Both the position numbers and the translations under genes were made by a program. This document shows positions 11,047 to 19,388 of a stretch of 44,836 bases of DNA, piece by piece. Source of the stretch: an uncultured Clostridia bacterium. GTDB taxonomy: Bacteria > Bacillota > Clostridia > Oscillospirales > Ruminococcaceae. The notes below the pieces were generated by a model, which was not told the origin of the DNA, ran no database searches, and worked only from the letters and a program-made list of their open reading frames with translations. The stretch's first letter is position 1. Every line of letters begins with the position of its first letter. The stretch lies in contig CANRLU010000006.1 in assembly GCA_947631535.1 (NCBI GenBank), positions 1-44,836 of the forward strand, in the 5' to 3' direction.

Positions 11047-12282
11047 TTGAATAGGAAATACATATTCCGAGTGCTCACCGTCGTTCTGCTTGTCTCGGCC
11101 GACCAGCTTTCAAAGCTCGCCGCCACCCTGCTGATCGGCGATTCGACCCGCGAACTTGTTCAGCTCCGCCTGAGCGACGGCTGGTTTGTTTTCCACGTTC
11201 ACCCCGATCTTAACGTCCGAGATTCCGTCCTTATCAGCGTTCTGCTCGCGATAGTTATGTTTGCGCTTCTTGCGTCCGTCATATTCTGCGCTCGCCGAGC
11301 GAGGGCATACGCCCTTGAAGGCATCTCGGGAGCCGACGGAGTTAAAAGCTGTCCGCGATTTACCAATGCCGCCATATGCCTCCTCTTTGCGGGGGTCGTC
11401 AGCAGCATGCTGTTCGACGCTTTTCTCTGGGGCGGCTCGCTCGACTTCATCTGCTTCGAGCGCTACAAATACCTCACCGAGGGCGGCGTTCAGTATACCG
11501 ACGTCTACCGCTTCGACATAGACCTCAAGGACATTTACCTCATTGTCGGCGGCATTATGCTCTTGGTAAGATGCGCCCTCTGGGACATCTCGGTCCTAAA
11601 GCTTCCAAAGGAGGAGCGAAAGCTCGTCTCTAAAAGGCTTCGCGACCCCGTGGGGCTTATCCGCTCGGCGAGGTCAGAGAGCCGGAGCGAAGAGCCCGAA
11701 AACGGCTTTTCATTCTCTGTCGGAAGCGTTATTGACCTTATCAGCACGATAGTCTCCGGGATCCTCGCGAGCGCTGTTTTCGGGGCGGCGGCCTACTTTA
11801 TTTTCACCTTTGTTCTTCTGCCCGTCGCGGCGGAATATATAGCTCCGCTCGGCAGCTTTTTAAACGATATCGGCAGAAAATACGACGCCGAGACCGTCTA
11901 CCGCACCATTCAGGAAGCGATAACTCTTTTGGCGATCTTTCCTGCGCACTACGGGGCCAACGCCTCGGCGAAGCGTCTTGAAAAGGCGTTTATCCGCAAC
12001 ACCGAGGGCAGGCTTCTCCCCGGCGAGGGGCTCGCCTACCGGCTGAGACACAACCTTTTGTTCGATATTCTGACCGTTGCCGGAGTCGCGCTCATAGGCT
12101 TCGGGCTGAGCGCGGCGCAGGTGAAGATACCCTATCTCTGCCTGCCGTTCGACCTTATATGCCGAAACTTCGGGGTCGCCCGAGGCATAGCGGCAGCCCT
12201 GATAATAACCGCCGCAGCGCAGGTCTTCGGCGCGTTAAAGGCGCAGCGCTATTGGAGCGCGGCCTATCTTTTCAGCGATTAG
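11047..12282 (+). CDS. Signal-peptidase-II (LspA)-like domain fused to a C-terminal multi-spanning membrane region (TTG start)
   Basis: N-terminal VLLVSADQLSKLAATLLI, SSMLFDAFLWGGSLDFICF and DIDLKDIYLIVGGIMLL resemble the LspA DQxxK, NxxD and NxxD motif regions; followed by a roughly 200-aa hydrophobic extension (SVIDLISTIVSGILASAVFGAAAYFIFTFVLLPVAAEYIAPLG...). Confidence 0.6.
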   Translation: MNRKYIFRVLTVVLLVSADQLSKLAATLLIGDSTRELVQLRLSDGWFVFHVHPDLNVRDSVLISVLLAIVMFALLASVIFCARRARAYALEGISGADGVKSCPRFTNAAICLLFAGVVSSMLFDAFLWGGSLDFICFERYKYLTEGGVQYTDVYRFDIDLKDIYLIVGGIMLLVRCALWDISVLKLPKEERKLVSKRLRDPVGLIRSARSESRSEEPENGFSFSVGSVIDLISTIVSGILASAVFGAAAYFIFTFVLLPVAAEYIAPLGSFLNDIGRKYDAETVYRTIQEAITLLAIFPAHYGANASAKRLEKAFIRNTEGRLLPGEGLAYRLRHNLLFDILTVAGVALIGFGLSAAQVKIPYLCLPFDLICRNFGVARGIAAALIITAAAQVFGALKAQRYWSAAYLFSD

Positions 12283-12294
12283 GGGGGCGGCGAT

Positions 12295-12864
12295 ATGAAA
12301 ATACTGATACTTTGTTACTTCGCGGTCGCCGCGGTTATCCTCAAAGGCGTATACAACTGGGTGAGGGCGATAGTTCTGCGGCTGACTTTTATTTCCCGTC
12401 TCGGCAGAATATGCCGAAAAAACGGGTATGAGCTCAAAAAGCCGAGAAACATCTTCGCTTCGTTCTTTTGCCTCTCCCCGAAGCCGGACATCACCGTAAA
12501 AGTCGGCGGCACCGAATACCTCATAAGGTTCATCACCTGCCGCGCACGAAAGCGCGCCTATCACTTCGCCGACCACGAGTGGTTCGTGAGGGCAATGCGG
12601 CTCAACCTGCTTTTCTTCTTATCGCAGGGAGAAAGCCTCACGCTTTTCCGCAAATTAAAGCGCCTGCCTCCCATAGACCGTGAATACCTCACGGAGGGCT
12701 CGCAGGTGGTGCTTTTGTTCAACCCCTCGCCCGTTTCGATAACGTTCACAGGCTCTAACCGTCGCGAAACGGGGGCCGACGGCGCATATTTCGACGGCTG
12801 GCTCATCTACAGCGCAAACGGCTTTAAAAAGCTTCTGGAGCAGGTGGGCTCCGGCGGCATTTGA
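12295..12864 (+). CDS. Uncharacterised protein with an N-terminal membrane anchor
   Basis: MKILILCYFAVAAVILKGVYNWVRAIVLRLTFISRLGRIC...; short spacing to upstream gene with GGGGG-type RBS; no family recognised. Confidence 0.75.
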   Translation: MKILILCYFAVAAVILKGVYNWVRAIVLRLTFISRLGRICRKNGYELKKPRNIFASFFCLSPKPDITVKVGGTEYLIRFITCRARKRAYHFADHEWFVRAMRLNLLFFLSQGESLTLFRKLKRLPPIDREYLTEGSQVVLLFNPSPVSITFTGSNRRETGADGAYFDGWLIYSANGFKKLLEQVGSGGI

Positions 12865-12885
12865 TATCATTCACAAGGAGAACAT

Positions 12886-13497
12886 ATGAAGACGATATAC
12901 GTTATTTTTTCTTCTACCGACCTTAAAGTGGGCAGAATGATAAGGGTGTTCACCCGAAACGAATACAACCACTGCTCTATCTGCCTGCTGGAGGATCTCT
13001 CGAAATTCTATTCCTTTTCGCGGCTCTACCGCTCGAACCCGCTCGTCAGCGGGTTTACGGTGGAATCGCCGCAGCGCTACACTCTGAGCGCCCGCACCAA
13101 GCTCAAGATAGTTGCGGTGCCGGTGGAAGACGACCGCTTTGAGGACGTCCGTAAAATGATAAGGAATATGAACGAGCACGAAGACGAATACGTTTATAAT
13201 TTCTTCTCGGCTGCGGCTTACATATTCGGCAGGAAATTCACCCGCGAAAACGCCTTTACCTGCGCCGAATTCACGAGCAAGGTGCTCACGACGGCGGGCA
13301 TTGAGATGCCGAAGATGTCAAACATCGAGCAGATGGAGGCTTCGCTCGCCTGCTTCCCTGCCTGGGAGGGCAGAGCCGTTGACGGGCTTTTTGACAGCGG
13401 CTGGGGCGACGACAAATATCTTCTGCCGCTGGGCAGGCTCGAGTCGGCCGTGCAGATGTACCGAAGATTCAAGCGGCTCGTAGTCGGACGCGCATAG
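12886..13497 (+). CDS. Permuted NlpC/P60-like (papain-fold, YiiX-type) putative amidase/peptidase
   Basis: Candidate His in NEYNHCSICLL precedes candidate Cys in NAFTCAEFTSKVL, the order expected for circularly permuted NlpC/P60 proteins; AAGGAG RBS. Confidence 0.65.
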   Translation: MKTIYVIFSSTDLKVGRMIRVFTRNEYNHCSICLLEDLSKFYSFSRLYRSNPLVSGFTVESPQRYTLSARTKLKIVAVPVEDDRFEDVRKMIRNMNEHEDEYVYNFFSAAAYIFGRKFTRENAFTCAEFTSKVLTTAGIEMPKMSNIEQMEASLACFPAWEGRAVDGLFDSGWGDDKYLLPLGRLESAVQMYRRFKRLVVGRA

Positions 13498-13506
13498 GCA
13501 TAAAAA

Positions 13507-13535
13507 AGTCAGGCGGGATAAGTCCCGACCTGACT
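13507..13535. terminator. Bidirectional intrinsic terminator between convergent genes
   Basis: AAAAAAGTCAGG CGGGA-TAAG-TCCCG A CCTGACTTTGATTTTT. Confidence 0.8.
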
Positions 13536-13542
13536 TTGATTT

Positions 13543-14193
13543 TTATTTAAGCTTCAGCAGCAGCTCGGTCAGCTCTGCGACGCCGTCAGCGATGTATTCT
13601 GCGCCGGCGCGTTCAAGCTCCTCGCGGGGGCCGTAGCCGTAGAGCACGCCTACGCAGCCTATGCCGTTTTCCCGCGCGCCCAGAACGTCGTAGTCGCGGT
13701 CGCCTATCATCAGAACTTCTGCCTTGTCCTCGACGCCGAACGCTTCGAGGGCCTGTGCTATCACCTGCGCCTTGGTCATATCCTCGCCGTCGAGGGGTAT
13801 GCCCTTTACCACACAGAAGTATTCCGAAAGCCCGAAGTGACGGAGTATCCTCTCGCAGTACACCTGCGGCTTAGATGTCGCCACGCCGAGGAAATATCCC
13901 GCTCGGCAAAGCGTTTGCAGGCACTCGGGGATCCCATCGTAAACGGCGTTCTCAAAAAGCCCCTTTTCGGAGAAATACTCGCGGTAAACGTCAACGGCCT
14001 CCACCGCCTTTTCTTCGGAGAACCCGCCGAACTTCATAAACGACTCTATCAGCGGCGGGCCGACGAACTTTTTCAGCGTTTCGCCGTCGGGAACGTCTTC
14101 GCCGAGCTTTTCAAAGGCGTATTTCAGGGAGTTGATTATCCCCGTCGCCGACTCGGTGAGCGTGCCGTCAAGGTCAAAAAGAAGATATTTCAC
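13543..14193 (-). CDS. HAD-superfamily hydrolase, phosphoglycolate-phosphatase-like
   Basis: LLFDLDGTLTESATGIINSLKYAFEKLG, GVATSKPQVYCERILRHFGL, EVLMIGDRDYDVLGARENGIGCVGVLYGYG. Confidence 0.9.
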   Translation of the reverse strand: MKYLLFDLDGTLTESATGIINSLKYAFEKLGEDVPDGETLKKFVGPPLIESFMKFGGFSEEKAVEAVDVYREYFSEKGLFENAVYDGIPECLQTLCRAGYFLGVATSKPQVYCERILRHFGLSEYFCVVKGIPLDGEDMTKAQVIAQALEAFGVEDKAEVLMIGDRDYDVLGARENGIGCVGVLYGYGPREELERAGAEYIADGVAELTELLLKLK

Positions 14194-14225
14194 AGCTCAG
14201 CCTCCCCTGCTGCGGCTCTGGCGCC

Positions 14226-15605
14226 TTAAAAGCCTATCTTTTGGGAGATGTAGTCCCCAACCTCGGCTATAGGCATCCTCACCTGCTCCATAGTGTCGCG
14301 GTCTCTTACGGTAACGCAGCCGTCGCTCTGGGATTCGAAATCGTAGGTGACGCACCACGGCGTGCCGATCTCGTCCTCGCGGCGGTATCTCTTGCCGATG
14401 GAGCCGGTTTCGTCGAAATCGGTCATAAAGCGGGCGGAGAGCTGCTCATAGACCTTGAGGGCGTCCTCGGAGAGTTTCTTAGAGAGCGGCAGCACGGCGC
14501 ACTTATACGGCGCTACGGCGGGGCTTAAGTGAAGCACCGTTCTCACGTCGTTCTTCTCGGCGTCGATGACCTCTTCGTCGTATGCCCCGCAGATGAGCGC
14601 GAGGACGGTTCTGTCGAGGCCGTAGGTTGACTCTATTATATAAGGAATAAATCTCTCGTTGGTCTCGGGGTCGAGATAGCTCATATTTGTGCCGCTGTAT
14701 TCCTGGTGGCGGGTGAGGTCGAAGTCGGTGCGGTTGTGAGTGCCGTTTATTTCGCCCCAGCCGAACGGGAAGAGGAACTCGATGTCGCAGGCGGCCTTGG
14801 CGTAATGCGCGAGCTTTTCGTGGTCGTGGAACCGAAGGTGCTCGGGAGCAAGACCGAGGTCTTCAAAGTATTTCTTTCCGTAGGCCTTGAAGTATTCGTA
14901 GAGCTCGCCGTCGGAGCCCTCTTTGCAGAAGGTCTGGAACTCCATCTGCTCGAACTCTATCGTGCGGAAGGTAAAGTTGCCGGGGGTTATCTCGTTTCTG
15001 AACGCCTTGCCGATCTGCCCGATCGAGAAAGGCAGCTTTGCGCGCATAGTGCGTTGGACGTTCAGGAAGTTGACGTATTCGCCCTGGGCGTTTTCGGGCC
15101 TGAGATAAATAACGCTCTTTGAGTCGTTGGTAACTCCGCGGTAGGTCTGGAACATAAGGTTGAATTCGCGGATATCGGTGAAGTCGTGCTTGCCGCACTT
15201 GGGGCAGGGAATGTGGTGATCCTTTATATATTGGAACATCTCTTCCTTGGTCATTCCGTCGGCGTGGGCGTTGGGGTCAAAGGCGTCGATAAGATTGTCG
15301 GCGCGGTGACGGGTCTTGCACTCGCGGCAGTCAAGAAGCGGGTCCGAGAAGCTTGCAACGTGTCCCGAAGCCTCCCACACTCTCGGGTGCATAAGGATAT
15401 CGGCGTCTACCTCATAAGAATTTTTGCGCTCCTGGATAAAGCGTTTGCGCCAGGTATCTTTAACGTTGTTTTTGAGACGCGAGCCCAGGGGGCCGTAGTC
15501 CCAGGTGTTGGCGAGACCGCCGTAGATATCCGAGCCGGGGAAGATGAATCCCCTGCCCTTGCAAAGCTCTACTATTTTCTGCATGCTCTTTTCGGTGTTT
15601 TCCAT
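14226..15605 (-). CDS. glyS: Glycyl-tRNA synthetase, dimeric type
   Basis: KIVELCKGRGFIFPGSDIYGGLANTWDYGPLG, FNLMFQTYRG, LRPENAQGEYVNFLNV, FRNEITPGNFTFRTIEFEQMEFQTF, IESTYGLDRTVLALI. Confidence 0.97.
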   Translation of the reverse strand: MENTEKSMQKIVELCKGRGFIFPGSDIYGGLANTWDYGPLGSRLKNNVKDTWRKRFIQERKNSYEVDADILMHPRVWEASGHVASFSDPLLDCRECKTRHRADNLIDAFDPNAHADGMTKEEMFQYIKDHHIPCPKCGKHDFTDIREFNLMFQTYRGVTNDSKSVIYLRPENAQGEYVNFLNVQRTMRAKLPFSIGQIGKAFRNEITPGNFTFRTIEFEQMEFQTFCKEGSDGELYEYFKAYGKKYFEDLGLAPEHLRFHDHEKLAHYAKAACDIEFLFPFGWGEINGTHNRTDFDLTRHQEYSGTNMSYLDPETNERFIPYIIESTYGLDRTVLALICGAYDEEVIDAEKNDVRTVLHLSPAVAPYKCAVLPLSKKLSEDALKVYEQLSARFMTDFDETGSIGKRYRREDEIGTPWCVTYDFESQSDGCVTVRDRDTMEQVRMPIAEVGDYISQKIGF

Positions 15606-15785
15606 AAGTATGCTCCTTTAAATAAAAATGAAAATTTCCGCATATATTTTAGCGCGGAGAGCCCGATAAGTCAATAGATTTTTGAAAATCGGGCCGATAA
15701 TAGGCAATCGGAGGCAAAATCTTCGTCAAAATAGATAAACCGAAGCGCCAAAAAATAAAAAAATCACAAAATTGAAGAAAAAAGC

Positions 15786-15814
15786 TTGACAACGCTGAAT
15801 AATTGTGGCAAAAT
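15786..15814 (+). promoter_or_regulatory. Putative promoter of the large secreted protein gene
   Basis: TTGACA (15786-15791) - 17 nt - CAAAAT (15809-15814). Confidence 0.4.
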
Positions 15815-15892
15815 TGAAATCGTGGATAACTGCCGCATAGCTGTGCGCGCGGCAGTACCTGAAAAATGAATAATGATTTAGGAGGTCATTAT

Positions 15893-18800
15893 ATGGCAAA
15901 GAAAATTTTGGCAGTGCTTCTTGCGCTGGCAATGACTCTTTCTCTGTTCAGCTTCAATGTCTTTGCGGCTGATGAAGTTGTCGAATATGAGACTGCCGTT
16001 TCTCTCATTACTGACGGCAAGGGTCTGACCGGTACTGCCTTTACCGGCCCTACCATTGGTTGGGGTTCAAAGGCTATTGAGAGCACATCTGCCGAATGGG
16101 CGGATTTTGTTGAGGCTGTCAATACCGAAGGCGCAAGATTCGTATTGAAATACACCATAACCGGTGAGCCCGGAAAAAATGACAAGGGCGAAGATGACTA
16201 CGGTTGGTTCAACTTCTTCCAGGCTTCTACCGAGCCCGGCGGAACCGGCCACGTCAGCGTTCCTAACTACAGCAGTGACGCCGGTAAGTTTGTCGATACT
16301 CTCGACGGCGAAGTTATGAGCAATCAGTGGAGCCTTCTCCACGCCGGCGAGCACGTTGTTACTTACAACACCGCCGATTGGCTCGAAGTTATCACTACAC
16401 ACACCTGCACTGACCACCACCCAGATGGGGGGGTCACGCTTGATGATGTGACTAACCTTTGCTTCCAGTCCGGTATGCCTGCTTCTCTCGAAGTTGCTTT
16501 TAATAGCCTCGTTGTTGAAGTTCCTAAGACTGCAGATCCCGAGCCGGAGCCGTCAGTTACTTACGAGGAAACTGCTATAGACGGCGCAAAGGTAGTAGAC
16601 GTTAATGTTGCAGTTTCTGCGGATAAGGATGCTCCTACTCCTGTAAGCTGGGTCTTTGACCCGTCCGGAGCAGGTTTTGGAAATCAGGTCATAGACCAGT
16701 CGTTCAAAACTCCGTACGAAACAAATCCTGACGCTTATATTAAGCTCACTCTTTCTGCAGAAGGATCAGTCACCGCTATCGGCGGTTACAGCTCCCAGAA
16801 TGTGTCGAAAGACAACATCAAGTATGTTGATAATCCTACCATTATCACTGTTGCCGGCGAAGACGGCGTTACCGTTTATATTCCCGCCAAGGAAGTTGTA
16901 GACGCTTTTGGCGATATAGGCGGAATGTGGGGCATTGCTATCACCGGTACCGGAACCGTTAAGACTTTCAGCCTTGTTAATCTTAAGGAATCCGGAACCG
17001 AGCCCGATGAGCCTCCTGTCGATGAAGACGACCTTGCCCTTTCCCAGAAGTTTGAGTGGGGCCGTTGGGCGGCAGAAGCCATCAACCTGTATGAAAACGA
17101 GGAAGGCGTTGCCCGCTACAGCACTACTGTCGGCGAAATCCTCGCAAGATTCGGCACTGCCGAAATCACTTTCACTGTAAAGAGCGTTACCGGTGAAAAG
17201 GCTACCGAGACCGACGTAAGCAAAGTCTTTACCGACATCGTCGGTTCCGCAACCGATCACGGCTGGATAGCCGGTGCCAAATTCACCACCACCAACGACG
17301 GCGGCAAGGTCACCGTTACCATAGACCTTAAGTCGATCTTTAAAGATTGCAGTGCTTCTAATAAATTCAACGAGTTCAAGCTCTTTGTGCTCACCCCCGG
17401 CACTGATCCTGCCGACGAAGAAGCAAGAATCACCACCGTTATTACCGAGCCTGTACTTAGATTCGTCGAAAAGGCTCCCGAAGAAAGCGAGCCTAAGGGC
17501 TACGTCACTGATCCCGCTTTTACCGAAGCCGAGGTTACCGTTGACGAAGACGGCAACATAGTTATCACTCCCGACGGTAAGGTTGAGACTGAGGGCCTTC
17601 TCATCACCTTCGACGGCGACGGCGCTCCCGCTGACGGTACTGTTGTAGTAAATTGCGTCACCGATGACGGCGAACAGATCGAAGTCTTCAATGAACCCGA
17701 CGGCAAATCCTTTGATGACTGCGTCAATTCTTGGGACTTCTGCGGATTCGGCGGACTTTGGGGAAGAGATTGCGCCAACATCTTTGACATCACTCTTGAA
17801 AGAGTAAGGGAAATCTTCGCCACCGAAGGCGCATCGTTCGTCTACGTGTACGGCGGAACTCCCGGTTATAACAACGGCGGCACTCCCGCTGCGGTTCTCA
17901 ACGGTAACTTCGAAGCCGGCACTAACTTTGCCGTAACTGTAGAAGACGGTCTCAGAGTCGGAACCGTTAAGCTCGCTGATGTTATGGCCAAGTCCGGAGT
18001 TACTGCAGACAAGATTGATAACTTTGTTATACAGATAAGTACTGACAACTTCAAGCTTTACAAGGCTTACTTCGTTCTTCCCGGTGTTGCCGGCGCAGCG
18101 CCCGTTGAATTCAAGGCCGGTCAGAAGTATGTCGAAATTCCTACCAGTAAGAAATCTGCCATTACAAGTGTCGTCATCTCCTACGAGGGCGCAAAGGCTG
18201 AAGATATCGTTTCCGTCAAGGTCAAGTCCGAAGACGAATACAATCCCTTTGCCGGCCTGAACGGCTACACCATTCAGCTCGGTGAGGATTATCACGGCTT
18301 CCTCTTCGGCGGACACCTCATCACCCTGCCTCACACCTTCGGCGACGACAACATCTGCACCGCTTGCAGCTACGAGAGAAAGAATGTCGGCCCCGAGACC
18401 GTTGAACCCGATTGGGTCCTCGAAAAGACCGGAGGTCAGGACTTCAATGATCTTACCGTTGCCGGCGGCCTCGAGCTCGTCACTACCAACGGCAGGACCC
18501 GTCTCGCAACGAGCTGGCAGAGCGACGTTTACGGTCAGCTTGTAGACGCTCTTAACACCTACACCGATGACATAATCAAGATCACCTACACCGGAACCAT
18601 CACCGCTTTCGGTATCGAATCCGAAAATGCCGGCATTATCGACGTCGAGTGCGAAGTCACCGAGGGCGACAAGAACGTTATGACCGTCTCCGTTGCCGAC
18701 TTCCTCGAGGCCGGAAAGCCCGCCCTTGATGATTCCAGCTGGAGAAACATCTACGTAGTAGCCGAGGATGGCGCTGTTCTCTACAGCTTCGAGATCATCA

Positions 18801-19159
18801 AAGACGTTCCCGTGGAAGAGCCCAAGCCTGAGCTTACCACTCTTGACCAGGGCGATGCCTGCGTCATAGACATCTCCGATCTCGGCCTCAAGTCCGGCGA
18901 CACCGTTCACATCAAGATTGCCGGTACCGTAAGCACTTCCGTAGACGCTATCCGCCTCTTCCTCGCGACCGAGGGTGCGTTCAACAACAACGCGTCCGAT
19001 ATCGTAAATGCTGAGCTCGACGGCAACTCCTTCACCTTTGAAGGCGACCTCACTGCTCAGGGCGACATCCTCTACCTCTACCTCAAGTCGCAGGCCGGCG
19101 GCCCCGCCCTTCACCCGAACAACTTCGAATTCACCGTTTTCTCGGCTGAAAAGGCGTAA
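15893..19159 (+). CDS. Large secreted protein with Sec signal peptide and several beta-sandwich-like modules; no anchor recognised
   Basis: AGGAGGT RBS then MAKKILAVLLALAMTLSLFSFNVFAADE signal peptide; modules such as LSQKFEWGRWAAEAINLYENEEGVARYSTT..., a zinc-ribbon-like HTFGDDNICTACSYER segment; start at 15893 rather than 15866. Confidence 0.85.
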   Translation: MAKKILAVLLALAMTLSLFSFNVFAADEVVEYETAVSLITDGKGLTGTAFTGPTIGWGSKAIESTSAEWADFVEAVNTEGARFVLKYTITGEPGKNDKGEDDYGWFNFFQASTEPGGTGHVSVPNYSSDAGKFVDTLDGEVMSNQWSLLHAGEHVVTYNTADWLEVITTHTCTDHHPDGGVTLDDVTNLCFQSGMPASLEVAFNSLVVEVPKTADPEPEPSVTYEETAIDGAKVVDVNVAVSADKDAPTPVSWVFDPSGAGFGNQVIDQSFKTPYETNPDAYIKLTLSAEGSVTAIGGYSSQNVSKDNIKYVDNPTIITVAGEDGVTVYIPAKEVVDAFGDIGGMWGIAITGTGTVKTFSLVNLKESGTEPDEPPVDEDDLALSQKFEWGRWAAEAINLYENEEGVARYSTTVGEILARFGTAEITFTVKSVTGEKATETDVSKVFTDIVGSATDHGWIAGAKFTTTNDGGKVTVTIDLKSIFKDCSASNKFNEFKLFVLTPGTDPADEEARITTVITEPVLRFVEKAPEESEPKGYVTDPAFTEAEVTVDEDGNIVITPDGKVETEGLLITFDGDGAPADGTVVVNCVTDDGEQIEVFNEPDGKSFDDCVNSWDFCGFGGLWGRDCANIFDITLERVREIFATEGASFVYVYGGTPGYNNGGTPAAVLNGNFEAGTNFAVTVEDGLRVGTVKLADVMAKSGVTADKIDNFVIQISTDNFKLYKAYFVLPGVAGAAPVEFKAGQKYVEIPTSKKSAITSVVISYEGAKAEDIVSVKVKSEDEYNPFAGLNGYTIQLGEDYHGFLFGGHLITLPHTFGDDNICTACSYERKNVGPETVEPDWVLEKTGGQDFNDLTVAGGLELVTTNGRTRLATSWQSDVYGQLVDALNTYTDDIIKITYTGTITAFGIESENAGIIDVECEVTEGDKNVMTVSVADFLEAGKPALDDSSWRNIYVVAEDGAVLYSFEIIKDVPVEEPKPELTTLDQGDACVIDISDLGLKSGDTVHIKIAGTVSTSVDAIRLFLATEGAFNNNASDIVNAELDGNSFTFEGDLTAQGDILYLYLKSQAGGPALHPNNFEFTVFSAEKA

Positions 19160-19200
19160 TCACTATTTGACATCATCGTAATTGTATAAACCACTTCTTG

Positions 19201-19232
19201 CGGCAGGGGCGTCCTTCGGGGCGCCCTTGCCG
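19201..19232 (+). terminator. GC-rich hairpin downstream of the secreted protein gene (weak or absent U-tract)
   Basis: CGGCAGGGGCG-TCCTTCGGGG-CGCCCTTGCCG with one G-T wobble. Confidence 0.4.
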
Positions 19233-19305
19233 TATCTGCACGATTATTCGGCGATTCACACAAATTTAACGATTCGGTGTGCTAAAAGTTTTTGTCTTCC
19301 GTATG

Positions 19306-19334
19306 TTGACACTTGTCCGTGAGTGAAGTATAAT
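19306..19334 (+). promoter_or_regulatory. Putative sigma-A promoter of serC
   Basis: TTGACA (19306-19311) - 17 nt - TATAAT (19329-19334). Confidence 0.75.
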
Positions 19335-19388
19335 TTAGACTAAAGCAATATATAATTCACTACGACTATCTATACAGGAGGAAAATTT

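Noticed and set aside
15606-15865. Possible T-box or glycine riboswitch near glyS / the secreted protein gene
   Set aside because: No T-box consensus (TGGNACCGCG-like) or glycine aptamer core seen; region is AT-rich with only a plausible promoter.
16766-19114. 782-aa ORF on the minus strand opposite the secreted-protein gene
   Set aside because: Long open antisense frame explained by codon bias of the plus-strand gene; no plausible domain, and the plus strand has signal peptide, RBS and promoter.
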